Source: Streptomyces yatensis
GTDB lineage: Bacteria; Actinomycetota; Actinomycetes; Streptomycetales; Streptomycetaceae
Assembly (NCBI RefSeq): GCF_018069625.1
Contig: NZ_CP072941.1
Coordinates: 6,510,001 to 6,574,000 of the forward strand
DNA: 64,000 nucleotides
Direction: 5' to 3'
Part shown: positions 1 through 8,223 of the stretch, one piece after another
How the letters are laid out: every line of letters begins with the position of its first letter
How positions within the stretch are numbered: the first letter of the stretch is position 1
The notes under the pieces: generated by a model
What the model was told of the DNA's origin: nothing
Databases searched by the model: none
What the model saw: the letters and a program-made list of their open reading frames with translations, nothing else
Position numbers and translations under genes: made by a program

Positions 1-1
1 C

Positions 2-148
2 ACGCTCTACGGCGACAACTATCTGTGGCTGCTCCCCGGCGAATCCCGCACGGTCGAGTTGTCCTGGCCGTCCACGGCCGGCTCGCCCCGGCACCCGGTG
101 CTGACGGCACAGGCGTACAACAGCCCGGTCGCGACGCTGCGCGGGTGA
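2..148 (+). CDS. C-terminal end of a probable GH2-type glycoside hydrolase (partial)
   Basis: Only the last 48 residues are in the window; the frame opens at base 2 and stops with TGA at 146-148. The sequence DNYLWLLPGESRTVELSW resembles the C-terminal Ig-like beta-sandwich of GH2 exo-beta-glucosaminidases and mannosidases, where a (S/D)DNY..LLPGE motif is common. A perfect hairpin follows directly. It neighbours a LacI regulator and a sugar-uptake locus, which fits a secreted or cytoplasmic glycosidase feeding that locus. The family call rests on a short tail; another beta-sandwich-terminated glycosidase is possible. Confidence 0.5.
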   Translation, partial: TLYGDNYLWLLPGESRTVELSWPSTAGSPRHPVLTAQAYNSPVATLRG

Positions 149-156
149 ACGTCCGC

Positions 157-192
157 GCCCCGGTTTCCGGAACTCGGGCCGGAAACCGGGGC
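157..192 (+). terminator. Rho-independent-like hairpin after the partial hydrolase gene
   Basis: A perfect 14-bp inverted repeat (GCCCCGGTTTCCGG at 157-170 and its complement at 179-192) with an 8-base loop begins 9 bases after the stop codon. There is no strong T tract, as is usual in streptomycetes. Confidence 0.75.
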
Positions 193-280
193 ACCGCGTC
201 GGGCGAAGAGATCTCCACGAGTCGGCCGGAGCCGGTGGACACCACAGGGCTCAGCCGCCCGGTGGGTGCGGGGCAGGGGG

Positions 281-1339
281 CTAACCTCGCGGCGGGGCCG
301 TCGAGGCGCGAGCCATCAGTTCGGCGCGGACCATCGCCACCCCGCCCGGCGGCTGCGGCTCGCGGCCCAGGGCCAGGCGCCCGGCCCGGGCGCCCGCCTC
401 GTGCAGGGGCAGCCGCATCGTGGTGAGGGCCGGGACCGCGTCCGCGCTGAAGGGGAGGTCGTCGAAGCCCGCGACCGAGACGTCCTCGGGGATCCGCAGG
501 CCCTGGTCGCGCAGGGCCGCGCAGACGCCGAGCGCGATGGTGTCGTTGGCGGCGACTATGGCGGTCAACCCCCGGTCGCGGCGCAGCAGTTCGAGGGTCG
601 CGTCATAGCCGGAGGCGCGGTCGTACAGGCCGTGCACGGTCAGCCGCTCCATGTCGGCATCGAGACTGTTCACTTCGGCGGCGCCGAGCGCCGCCCGGTG
701 GCCCTCCAGCCGGTGGCGGGTCGTGGTGCGCTCGGCGGGGCCCGCGACATAGCCGATGCGGCGGTGGCCGAGGGTCAGCAGATGTTCGGTGAGGCGGCGG
801 GCGCCGCCGCGGTTGTCGAAGGTGAGGGTGGTCGCGTCCGCGATCGGCGGGCGGCCGCACAGCACCACCCGGGTGCCGGACGCGGCCAGCCGGGACGCCT
901 TGGTGGCCACGGCGGCGGCGTGGTCGGGGTGCTCGACCGCGCCGCCGGTGAGCACGACGGCGGCGGCCCGCTGCCGCTGCAGCAGGGTGAGGTAGTTGAG
1001 CTCGCGCTCGGGCGAACCACCGGTGTTGCAGATGACCGCCAGCTTCTCGGCGCCGCGGCCCGGTTCGCCCGCGGGTGCGCCCATCTCGGCCTGCACGGCG
1101 CCCGCCATGATGCCGAAGAAGGGGTCCGCGATGTCGTTGACGAGTACCCCGACCAGATCGGAGGTGGCGGCGGCGAGAGCGCTTGCCGGGCCGTTGACCA
1201 CGTATTCCAGCTCATCGACGGCGCGCAGCACCCGGGTCCGGGTCGATTCCGCGACGGGGTAGTTGCCACTCAGGACGCGCGACACGGTGGCCGCCGAGAC
1301 CCGAGCCCGTGCCGCCACATCGGCCAGGGTCACTGCCAT
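281..1339 (-). CDS. LacI/GalR-family transcriptional regulator
   Basis: A 352-residue protein that starts with a typical LacI helix-turn-helix (TLADVAARARVSAATVSRVL, residues 4-23) followed by a hinge and a periplasmic-binding-like effector domain with DIADPFFGIM and GFDDLPFS segments. Length is normal for the family. The ATG at 1339 is preceded by GGAGGAAAC. It is divergent from the sugar operon starting at 1523. The LacI-type operator GCAAGCGCTTAC lies between them at 1489-1500 and recurs before the second operon at 10111-10122, so this protein is the likely repressor of both. The effector sugar is not predictable from sequence. Confidence 0.93.
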   Translation of the reverse strand: MAVTLADVAARARVSAATVSRVLSGNYPVAESTRTRVLRAVDELEYVVNGPASALAAATSDLVGVLVNDIADPFFGIMAGAVQAEMGAPAGEPGRGAEKLAVICNTGGSPERELNYLTLLQRQRAAAVVLTGGAVEHPDHAAAVATKASRLAASGTRVVLCGRPPIADATTLTFDNRGGARRLTEHLLTLGHRRIGYVAGPAERTTTRHRLEGHRAALGAAEVNSLDADMERLTVHGLYDRASGYDATLELLRRDRGLTAIVAANDTIALGVCAALRDQGLRIPEDVSVAGFDDLPFSADAVPALTTMRLPLHEAGARAGRLALGREPQPPGGVAMVRAELMARASTAPPRG

Positions 1340-1488
1340 GTTTCCTCCGTTGGATGGTCACCCGATGGTCACCTTCTGGGACCCCGCGCGCACTGGTTGG
1401 CGCCCCCATGCTCTCACTCCATGAGCGGCGCGATTCTGCCGTCCAGGGTCTTGTCCTGTCATCCGGACCATGCCTAGGGTCCTCCCCA

Positions 1489-1500
1489 GCAAGCGCTTAC
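1489..1500. promoter_or_regulatory. LacI-type operator upstream of the Gfo/Idh gene
   Basis: GCAAGCGCTTAC contains the palindrome AAGCGCTT (1491-1498) with the central CG step usual for LacI-family operators. It lies 23 bases before the ATG at 1523 and in the divergent gap with the LacI gene. The same gap also holds a direct repeat GATGGTCACC (1353-1362 and 1364-1373) close to the LacI start, which could be a second protein site. Confidence 0.65.
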
Positions 1501-1522
1501 CCCCGGCGAGGAGCCTCAGCCC

Positions 1523-2680
1523 ATGGCCGCAGCAGCCACCGCCCGTTTCCGTGCCGCAGTGGTCGGCACCGGAGGAATCGTCACCGGCAGCCATCTGCCC
1601 GCACTACGTGATCACGCCGACCGTGTGGACCTCGTGGCCGCCGTCGACGTGGCCGCCGACCGACTCGACGCCTTCCGCGCCGCCGCGGCCGAGGACGGCA
1701 CCTTCGCCGTCACCGGCTACTCCGATGTGGCGGCCATGCTGGAGGCCGAACGCCCCGATCTTGTCCTCATCGGCACCCCGCCCTCCCTGCACCGCGAGCA
1801 GACGGTGGCCGCGCTGAAGGCCGGCGCCTGGGTGCTGTGCGAGAAGCCGCTGTGCCTCACGCTCGCCGAGTACGACGAGATAGCCGCGGCCGAGCGGGAG
1901 GCGGGCGGCCCGTACGCCTCGGTGGTCTTCCAGCACCGCTACGGCTCGGGCGCCGTCCACGCCCGCGAGCTGCTGGCCCAGGGCGCGCTGGGGCAGCCGC
2001 TGGTGGCCCACTGCCAGACCACCTGGCACCGCGACACCGCCTATTACGCGGTGCCGTGGCGCGGCCGCTGGGAGACCGAGGGCGGCGGCCCCTCGATGGG
2101 CCACGGCATCCACCAGATGGATCTGCTGCTCCATCTCCTCGGCGACTGGACCGAGATCCGCGGCATGGCCGGACGGCTGATCCACGAGGTGGAGAGCGAG
2201 GACGTGTCCACCGCGCTGGTGCGGTTCGGATGCGGCGCCATGGCCACCGTCGTCAACAGCGTGCTCTCGCCCGACGAGGTCAGCCGGATCCGTATCGACT
2301 GCGCGGACGCCACCGTCGAGCTGACCCATCTCTACGGCCACCGCAACGACGACTGGGTCTACACCCCCGCCCCGCACGTCCGCGACGAGGCCGCCCGGCA
2401 GCAGCGCTGGCGCACCCCGGCCGCCGATCTGCCCAGCTCGCACGGGGCCCAGCTGACCGGGCTGCTGGACGCGATGCGCGACGGCGTACGGCCGCCCGGC
2501 AGCGGCCAGGACGCCCGCCGCACCCTCGAGTTCATCGCCGCGCTCTACAAGGCGGCCTTCACCGGGCAGCCCGTGCGCGCGGGCGAGATCGTGCCCGGGG
2601 ACCCGTACTACGACGCCATGCACGGCAACCACCCCGCCTGGGCGCCGAAGGCAGCGACCGCCACCACCAAGGAGAGCTGA
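1523..2680 (+). CDS. Gfo/Idh/MocA-family NAD(P)-dependent oxidoreductase
   Basis: A 385-residue dehydrogenase with an N-terminal Rossmann fold (AAVVGTGGIVTGSHLPAL near residues 10-27) and the family EKPL motif (CEKPLCLTL, about residues 113-121), in which the lysine is catalytic. The C-terminal GFO_IDH_MocA_C region includes GPSMGHGIHQMDLLLHLLGD with the usual His and Asp. Such enzymes oxidise a hydroxyl of a sugar or sugar derivative, often to a keto-glycoside. It is the first gene after the operator and is followed after 7 bases by the DUF6807 gene. Start at 1523 was chosen because it begins the Rossmann domain and follows GGCGAGGAG. Substrate unknown. Confidence 0.9.
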   Translation: MAAAATARFRAAVVGTGGIVTGSHLPALRDHADRVDLVAAVDVAADRLDAFRAAAAEDGTFAVTGYSDVAAMLEAERPDLVLIGTPPSLHREQTVAALKAGAWVLCEKPLCLTLAEYDEIAAAEREAGGPYASVVFQHRYGSGAVHARELLAQGALGQPLVAHCQTTWHRDTAYYAVPWRGRWETEGGGPSMGHGIHQMDLLLHLLGDWTEIRGMAGRLIHEVESEDVSTALVRFGCGAMATVVNSVLSPDEVSRIRIDCADATVELTHLYGHRNDDWVYTPAPHVRDEAARQQRWRTPAADLPSSHGAQLTGLLDAMRDGVRPPGSGQDARRTLEFIAALYKAAFTGQPVRAGEIVPGDPYYDAMHGNHPAWAPKAATATTKES

Positions 2681-2687
2681 GGCCGCC

Positions 2688-3635
2688 ATGACCCAGCACA
2701 TCACCGTCACCCACACCCACGGCGAACGGATCTCGGTCGCCTCCGGCGGCGTCGAGCTGATGGCCTACGTCTACCGGCCCGACCCGGAAGCCTTCGAGGC
2801 CCGTAAGCCCTACGCCCATCCGCTGCGCACCCTCGCCGGAAACCCGGTCTCCGGCTACCGGCCCAGCGACCACCGCTGGCACAAGGGCCTGCAGATGACC
2901 TCCAGCCATCTGTCCGGCCAGAACTTCTGGGGCGGCAACTCCTACCTCGGCCCCGAGCAGGGCTACCAGCACGTCGAGGAGCGCGTGGGCTCGATGCGCC
3001 ACGACGGCTTCGAGGAGTTCGCGGTCGCGGACGACCGGCTGCGCTTCGTGGAGAACCTCACCTGGGTCGAGAACGCAGGCCAGGAGTGGGCGCGTGAGGT
3101 GCGCACCATCGAACTCCACTCGGTGGAACCGGAGGAGGGCACCTGGGCGCTGGACTGGTCCATTCAGCTCACCAACATCCGCGGTGAGGCCCTGCACTTC
3201 GGCTCCCCGACCACCGCCGGCCGGGAGATGGCCGGATACACCGGGCTCAACTGGCGCGGCCCGCGCGACTTCACCGGCGGCGATGTGATCGGCCCGGACG
3301 GGCGCGGCGGCGAGGGCGAGAAGGGCGCCTCGGACCTGATGGGCACCCCGGCCGCCGAGGCCCCCTGGGTCGCCTTCACCGGTGAGCACGACGGCGTGGA
3401 CGGGCACTCCACGCTGCTGTTCGCGCACGCCCCGGAGAACGCCGAATCCATCCACGCCTCCCACTGGTTCGTGCGCTCCGAGCCGATCCCCTCGGTCGCC
3501 CCCTCCTGGGCGTTCTTCGAGGAGTTCGAGCTGCCGCCGGGCGAGTCCTTCGGCTACCGCTACCGGGTGGTGGTCGCGGACGGCGCCTGGGACCGGGCGC
3601 GTGCCGAGGGCTACCTCAAGAACCACGGGTGGTGA
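2688..3635 (+). CDS. PmoA-like (DUF6807) protein
   Basis: A 315-residue protein of the family often labelled 'methane oxygenase PmoA', now DUF6807. Recognisable segments are KPYAHPLRTL, the HRWHKGLQM block (about residues 62-70), NFWGGNSY and the late SHWFVRSEPIPSVAPSWAFF. It lacks membrane segments and has nothing to do with methane oxidation. In other bacteria the family repeatedly sits beside Gfo/Idh dehydrogenases and sugar isomerases, and the many conserved His and aromatic residues suggest a carbohydrate-binding or catalytic beta-sandwich. RBS GGAG lies before the ATG. Its reaction is unknown. Confidence 0.8.
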   Translation: MTQHITVTHTHGERISVASGGVELMAYVYRPDPEAFEARKPYAHPLRTLAGNPVSGYRPSDHRWHKGLQMTSSHLSGQNFWGGNSYLGPEQGYQHVEERVGSMRHDGFEEFAVADDRLRFVENLTWVENAGQEWAREVRTIELHSVEPEEGTWALDWSIQLTNIRGEALHFGSPTTAGREMAGYTGLNWRGPRDFTGGDVIGPDGRGGEGEKGASDLMGTPAAEAPWVAFTGEHDGVDGHSTLLFAHAPENAESIHASHWFVRSEPIPSVAPSWAFFEEFELPPGESFGYRYRVVVADGAWDRARAEGYLKNHGW

Positions 3636-3640
3636 GCCGG

Positions 3641-4390
3641 ATGAGCGAGATGTCCGCCCCGCTGCCGGGTGGTGTGGGGATGTCTCACATCAGCGCGTAC
3701 GAGTGGGAGGCCGCCGACGGGGTGTGCGGCGGCAGCCCCCATCTCCATCTGGCCTGCACCGAGGCGTATGTGGTCACCGCCGGGCGTGGCGCCGTGCAGA
3801 CCCTGACCGTCCAGGACGGCTTCACCGAGACCCCGCTGGAGCCGGGCGCGGTGGTGTGGTTCACCCCCGGCACGGTGCACCGGATGGTGCAGGGCGGCGG
3901 TCTCAAGGTGACCGTGCTGATGCAGAACAGCGGGCTGCCGGAGGCCGGGGACGCCGTCTTCACCTTCCCGCCCGAGGTGCTGGCCGACCCCGAGCGGTAC
4001 GCGGCGGCCGCCGCGCTGCCCGCCAAGGAGGGGCCGGAGGCCGACGCGGCGGCCAGGCGCCGCCGGGACCTGGCGATCGAGGGCTATCTGACGCTGCGGG
4101 CCGCCGCCGAGAGCGGCGACGAGGGACCGCTGCGCGCCTTCCACGAGGCGGCGGTGCGGATCGCCGCGCCCAAGGTCAAGGAGTGGGAGCCGCGCTGGCG
4201 GGACGGGGCGCTCGCCGCCGCCCGGCGCACCGGTGAGCAGCTCACCGCGCTCGCCGCGGGCGACCCCTCGCATCTGGCCGAGGCGCGGGTCACCGCGACC
4301 GGGCCCAGCCGCAGGGGCGGTTACGGCATGTGCGGCCGCCGGGACGAGTACGAACTGCCGGGTGTCACGCTCCCGTACTACGGCGAATAG
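3641..4390 (+). CDS. Cupin-domain protein
   Basis: About 249 residues. The N-terminal half carries a cupin fold: SPHLHLACTEAYVVTAGRGA supplies the HxH and Glu metal-ligand pattern of motif 1, and PGAVVWFTPGTVHRM gives motif 2 with a late His. The C-terminal half is helical and unassigned, ending with a GGYGMCGRRDEYELPG segment. The in-frame ATG at 3641 follows the TGA of the preceding gene (3633-3635); an upstream GTG at 3629 would overlap that gene and is less likely. Probably a sugar isomerase, epimerase or metal-binding accessory of the same pathway. Confidence 0.8.
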   Translation: MSEMSAPLPGGVGMSHISAYEWEAADGVCGGSPHLHLACTEAYVVTAGRGAVQTLTVQDGFTETPLEPGAVVWFTPGTVHRMVQGGGLKVTVLMQNSGLPEAGDAVFTFPPEVLADPERYAAAAALPAKEGPEADAAARRRRDLAIEGYLTLRAAAESGDEGPLRAFHEAAVRIAAPKVKEWEPRWRDGALAAARRTGEQLTALAAGDPSHLAEARVTATGPSRRGGYGMCGRRDEYELPGVTLPYYGE

Positions 4391-4459
4391 TCGCCGTAGA
4401 ACACCAACACGCACGCTCATACGCTCAACGGACAATTCAGGAGGGAGGTCGGCTCCGGT

Positions 4460-5749
4460 ATGCGCGGAAACAGGACAAAGGCGTCCTGCGCCCTGGCTCT
4501 CGTGCTCACGCTCGCAGGGACCCTCACGGGCTGCGGCGGCGATGGCGGCGGCGGCTCGGGCGGCAAGGTCAGCCTGCGGTTCACCTGGTGGGGAAACCCC
4601 GACCGGGCCGCCCGCACCGAAGAGGCTGTCAAGCTCTTCGAGAAGCGCCACCCCGACATCGACATCAGCACGTCCTTCGCGGGCTTCGACACCTACAAGG
4701 CGAAGCTGGCCACGCAGGCGGCGGGCGGCGACGCCCCCGATGTGATGCAGCTGGACTACCGGCAGATCAACCAGTACGCCACCTCCGGCATCCTGCTGAA
4801 CCTCGGCGAACACCCCGAGCTGCGCACCTCGGAGATCGACAAGGGGCTGCTGGCCACCGGAGTGGTGGACGGCAAGCAGTACGCGCTCCCGGTGGCCCGC
4901 GGCACCGAGACGATGGCGTACGACGCCACCCTGTGGCGCAAGGCGGGCGTCCCCGAACCCACCTTGACCTGGACCTGGAACGACTGGGCGGAGGCGATGC
5001 GCAAGCTGGCGGCGTCCCCGGCGACGAAGGGGCGGGTCGGCTCCACCGATCCGGGCCAGAGCGAGGACGTCTTCGAGATCTGGCTGCGCGGCCAGGGCAA
5101 GTCCCTCTACACCAAGGACGCGCGGCTCGGCTTCACCGCCGACGATCTGACCCGCTACTGGGAGTGGTGCACCAAGCTCCGCAAGGAGGGCGCGGTCTCC
5201 TCCGCCGAGCAGACCACCCAGATGGACGGCACGGTGGAGAACACCCCGCTGGGCCGGCTCAAGTCGGTCGCCGACTTCAACTGGGACGCCCCCGTGAGCG
5301 GCTATTCGGCCATCGTCGGCGAGGGGCTGAAAATGGCACCGTTCCCGGTCGGCGAGGACGGCACCCCCGGGCAGTACTTCAAGCCGTCCATGTTCTTCGG
5401 CGCCTCGGCGAAGACCGGACACCCCAAGCAGGCGGCCCAGTTCATCGACTTCCTGCTCAACGACAAGGAGGCGGGCGCCATCCTCGGCGCCTCCCGCGGC
5501 ATCCCGGCCAATGACGCCATCCGGCAGGGCGTGCTGCCCAAGCTGGAGGGCTTCGACCAGGTCATCTCCACCTACCAGAAGCAGTTCGAGGGCAAGCTGA
5601 AGGACCCGCCGCCCGCGCCGCCCAAGGGCGACACCTCCTTGCAGGGCACCTTCTCGCGCGACTACGACCAGGTCAGCTACGAGCGCTTGTCGCCGCGCGA
5701 GGCGGCGGAGAACTACATCACCGAGGCGAAGGCGGAGCTGAGGCAATGA
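4460..5749 (+). CDS. Sugar ABC transporter substrate-binding lipoprotein (CUT1 type)
   Basis: A 429-residue extracellular solute-binding protein of family 1. Basic N-terminus, hydrophobic stretch and lipobox LTGC (about residues 23-26) mark a lipoprotein anchored to the outer face of the membrane. LRFTWWGNPDRAARTEEAVKLF is the typical opening of the mature CUT1 binding fold. A strong GGAGGGAGG ribosome site precedes the ATG after a 69-base gap from the cupin gene. Its stop overlaps the start of the first permease gene (ATGA). The ATPase for the importer is not in this window; streptomycetes often share MsiK for CUT1 importers (established knowledge). Confidence 0.95.
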   Translation: MRGNRTKASCALALVLTLAGTLTGCGGDGGGGSGGKVSLRFTWWGNPDRAARTEEAVKLFEKRHPDIDISTSFAGFDTYKAKLATQAAGGDAPDVMQLDYRQINQYATSGILLNLGEHPELRTSEIDKGLLATGVVDGKQYALPVARGTETMAYDATLWRKAGVPEPTLTWTWNDWAEAMRKLAASPATKGRVGSTDPGQSEDVFEIWLRGQGKSLYTKDARLGFTADDLTRYWEWCTKLRKEGAVSSAEQTTQMDGTVENTPLGRLKSVADFNWDAPVSGYSAIVGEGLKMAPFPVGEDGTPGQYFKPSMFFGASAKTGHPKQAAQFIDFLLNDKEAGAILGASRGIPANDAIRQGVLPKLEGFDQVISTYQKQFEGKLKDPPPAPPKGDTSLQGTFSRDYDQVSYERLSPREAAENYITEAKAELRQ

Positions 5750-6708
5750 CCGCGACCGCGACCCGCCCCCAGGGCGCCGCGCCCCCCGCCACCGGCGGCA
5801 AGCGGGCGCCCAAGCGCGAGCGGCAGGGGGCCGCCTGGGTGTTCCTGTCCCCATGGGTGCTCGGCGCCGCCGTGCTGACCCTGCTGCCCATGGCCGTGTC
5901 CCTGTATCTGTCGTTCACCGACTACGACATGTTCGACGCGCCCCAGTGGATCGGCTTCCGCAACTACACGCAGATGTTCACCGAGGACCCCCGCTACTGG
6001 CGGTCGGTCGTCACGACCCTGACGTACGTCGTGATCGCGGTGCCGCTGCAGCTCGCCATGGCGCTCGCCGTCGCCATCGCGCTGAAGTCGGTCAAGCGCG
6101 GCAAGGGCTTCTACCGCTCGGCGTTCTACGCGCCCTCGCTGCTCGGCGCCTCGATGTCCATCGCCCTGGTCTGGCGGGCGATCTTCAACGACGGCGGCTC
6201 GGTGGACAACCTGCTCTCCGGTATGGGCATCGACATCGGCGGCTGGATCAACAAGCCGGGCTGGGCCATCCTGTCGGTCGCGCTGCTGACCATCTGGCAG
6301 TTCGGCGCCCCCATGGTGATCTTCCTGGCCGGGCTTCAGCAGATACCCGTGGAGTTGTACGAGGCCGCCGCGGTCGACGGGGCCTCCTGGTGGCGGCAGT
6401 TCCGCTCCATCACCATCCCGATGCTCTCCCCGGTGCTCTTCTTCAACCTGGTGCTCCAGATGATCCAGGCGTTCCAGGTCTTCACCCCCGCCTTCGCGGT
6501 CAGCGCGGGCAAGGGCGGACCCGCCGACTCCACGCTGGTCTACACGCTCTACCTCTACGACCGCGGCTTCACCGCCTCCCATATGGGCTACGCCTCCGCC
6601 ATGGCCTGGGTGCTGCTGCTGGCCATCGGGGTCGTCACCGCGGTGCTCTTCCGCACCTCCCGGGCCTGGGTCTTCTACGCCAACGACACCAACGAGGGGG
6701 GCCGATGA
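5746..6708 (+). CDS. Sugar ABC transporter permease 1 (MalF-type)
   Basis: A 320-residue inner-membrane permease with six hydrophobic segments and the binding-protein-dependent transport EAA loop (EAAAVDGASWWRQFRSITIP, about residues 205-224) that contacts the ATPase. N-terminal residues are charged and cytoplasmic. It overlaps the binding-protein gene by 4 bases and the next permease by 4 bases, indicating translational coupling. Confidence 0.95.
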   Translation: MTATATRPQGAAPPATGGKRAPKRERQGAAWVFLSPWVLGAAVLTLLPMAVSLYLSFTDYDMFDAPQWIGFRNYTQMFTEDPRYWRSVVTTLTYVVIAVPLQLAMALAVAIALKSVKRGKGFYRSAFYAPSLLGASMSIALVWRAIFNDGGSVDNLLSGMGIDIGGWINKPGWAILSVALLTIWQFGAPMVIFLAGLQQIPVELYEAAAVDGASWWRQFRSITIPMLSPVLFFNLVLQMIQAFQVFTPAFAVSAGKGGPADSTLVYTLYLYDRGFTASHMGYASAMAWVLLLAIGVVTAVLFRTSRAWVFYANDTNEGGR

Positions 6709-7586
6709 CCACCGCCCCGATCTCCACCGCCCCGGCCGGCCCGGCGGCGCGGCGGCGGCCCGCGGGCCGGATCGCGCTGCACGCCTGCCTGATCGCCGTG
6801 CTGCTGGTGATGCTCTATCCGCTGGCCTGGCTGCTGGCGACCTCGTTCAAGCCCGCCGACGAGGTCATCGCCAGCCTCAAGCTGCTGCCCAGCCACTTCG
6901 AATGGAGCAACTACTCCACCGCCCTGGACGGGGTGAACGAGGTCAGCGTCGGACGGCTGCTGTGGAACTCGCTGCTCATCGCCTGCGGTGCGGTGCTCGG
7001 CAACGTCATCAGCTGCTCGCTCGCCGCGTACGCCTTCGCGCGGCTGCGGTTCAGGATGCGCGGTCCGCTCTTCGCCTTCATGATTGCGACGATCATGCTG
7101 CCGCACCACGCCATCCTCATTCCGCAGTACATCATCTTCAACCAGCTCGGCATGGTGAACACCTACTGGCCGATGATCCTGCCGAAGTTCCTGGCCACCG
7201 ACGCCTTCTTCGTCTTCCTCATCGTGCAGTTCATGCGCGGACTGCCGCGTGAGCTGGAGGAGGCGGCGCGGATCGACGGCTGCGGGCCCTTCCGCTCGTT
7301 CTTCAGCGTCATCCTGCCGCTGACCCGGCCCGCGCTGATCACCACCGCGATCTTCACCTTCATCTGGACCTGGAACGACTTCTTCACCCAGCTCATCTAT
7401 CTCTTCGAGCCGGAGAAGTTCACCCTGACCCTGGCCCTGCGGTCCTTCGTGGACGCCTCCAGCCAGTCGGCCTTCGGCCCGATGTTCGCGATGTCGGTGT
7501 TCGCGCTGCTGCCCATCGTGCTCTTCTTCCTCGCCTTCCAGCGGTTCCTGGTCGAGGGCATGGCCAGCTCCGGACTGAAGGGGTGA
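6705..7586 (+). CDS. Sugar ABC transporter permease 2 (MalG-type)
   Basis: A 293-residue membrane protein with six hydrophobic segments and the EAA-type loop EEAARIDGCGPFRSFFSVIL, matching carbohydrate permeases of the MalG class. The ATG at 6705 overlaps the preceding stop as ATGA, so longer readings of this frame that run into the previous gene were rejected. It pairs with the permease encoded at 5746. Confidence 0.95.
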   Translation: MTTAPISTAPAGPAARRRPAGRIALHACLIAVLLVMLYPLAWLLATSFKPADEVIASLKLLPSHFEWSNYSTALDGVNEVSVGRLLWNSLLIACGAVLGNVISCSLAAYAFARLRFRMRGPLFAFMIATIMLPHHAILIPQYIIFNQLGMVNTYWPMILPKFLATDAFFVFLIVQFMRGLPRELEEAARIDGCGPFRSFFSVILPLTRPALITTAIFTFIWTWNDFFTQLIYLFEPEKFTLTLALRSFVDASSQSAFGPMFAMSVFALLPIVLFFLAFQRFLVEGMASSGLKG

Positions 7587-7592
7587 CCGGGC

Positions 7593-8177
7593 ATGGACAC
7601 CGCCACCAAACGTGAACCCGGCGAGCTGTTCGGCCCGCGCTTCGCCCTCTTCGCCGACGTCCTGGCGGTGGGCCTGGCCACGGCCGCCGCCTCGCTGCCG
7701 CTGATCACCGCCCCGGCCGCCATGTCCACGGCCTGCGCCGTGCTGGACCGGCGGGTGCGCCAGGACGCGCCCACCACGGCGGGCGGCTACCTCCGCGCGC
7801 TGCGGAGGCGGCTGCGCACCGGCGATCTGCTGGCCGGGGCGGGGCTGCTGGCCGGCGGCGTCCTGCTGCTGTTCAACGCGCTCGCGGCGGGGGCGGGGCT
7901 GCCGGGCGCGGTGGTCTTCCGGCCCGCGCTGCTCGCCGTGGCCGGACTGCTCGCCGTCGTCTGTCTGCGGGCCTGCGCCCGGCCCGAGTCGGCGACGAGC
8001 TGGCGGGCCGCGCTGCGCTCGGCGGCGTACGCCAGCGTGCGCGGGCCCCGCGCGAGCGCCGTGCTGCTGCTGGCCGTCGCCACCGCCGCCGTCTGCGCCT
8101 GGGCCTATCCGCCGCTGCTCTTCCTCGTCCCCGGCCCCCTCGCGATCGCCGCCAGAGCCACGGAGCACCACCTATGA
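7593..8177 (+). CDS. DUF624/YesL-like membrane protein
   Basis: A 194-residue protein with about four to five hydrophobic helices. The start region FADVLAVGLATAAASLPLIT followed by an Ala-rich turn and a basic cytoplasmic loop (LRALRRRLRTGD) matches the layout of YesL/DUF624 proteins, which commonly accompany CUT1 sugar importers of polysaccharide-degradation loci. The function of the family is not established. It follows the permease after 6 bases. Its last codons lie in the first copy of a three-fold repeat that also carries start signals for the next gene. Confidence 0.65.
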   Translation: MDTATKREPGELFGPRFALFADVLAVGLATAAASLPLITAPAAMSTACAVLDRRVRQDAPTTAGGYLRALRRRLRTGDLLAGAGLLAGGVLLLFNALAAGAGLPGAVVFRPALLAVAGLLAVVCLRACARPESATSWRAALRSAAYASVRGPRASAVLLLAVATAAVCAWAYPPLLFLVPGPLAIAARATEHHL

Positions 8178-8223
8178 GAGGCCACGGAGCACCACCGATG
8201 AGAGCCACGGAGCACCACCGATG
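8157..8223 (+). repeat. Triplicated RBS/start-codon unit between two genes
   Basis: GCCACGGAGCACCACC occurs at 8157-8172, 8181-8196 and 8204-8219. Each copy contains a GGAG ribosome-site-like core and is followed by T/GATG. The three ATGs are at 8174, 8198 and 8221. The first two are in one frame and end at TGA 8222-8224, overlapping the third ATG, which opens the next long gene. The result is a 16-codon leader frame with an internal restart. Confidence 0.85.

Noticed and set aside
266..1477. Long open frames on the strand opposite the LacI gene and, similarly, opposite or beside most genes (for example 3611-5854 minus, 29434-32052 minus, 40679-42655 minus).
   Set aside because: They are products of the GC-rich third-position bias; translations are Arg/Pro/Gly-rich without recognisable domains and fully overlap well-supported genes.
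2688..3635. Methane/ammonia monooxygenase subunit (PmoA).
   Set aside because: The protein has no membrane helices and belongs to the unrelated DUF6807 family that carries this name in databases.
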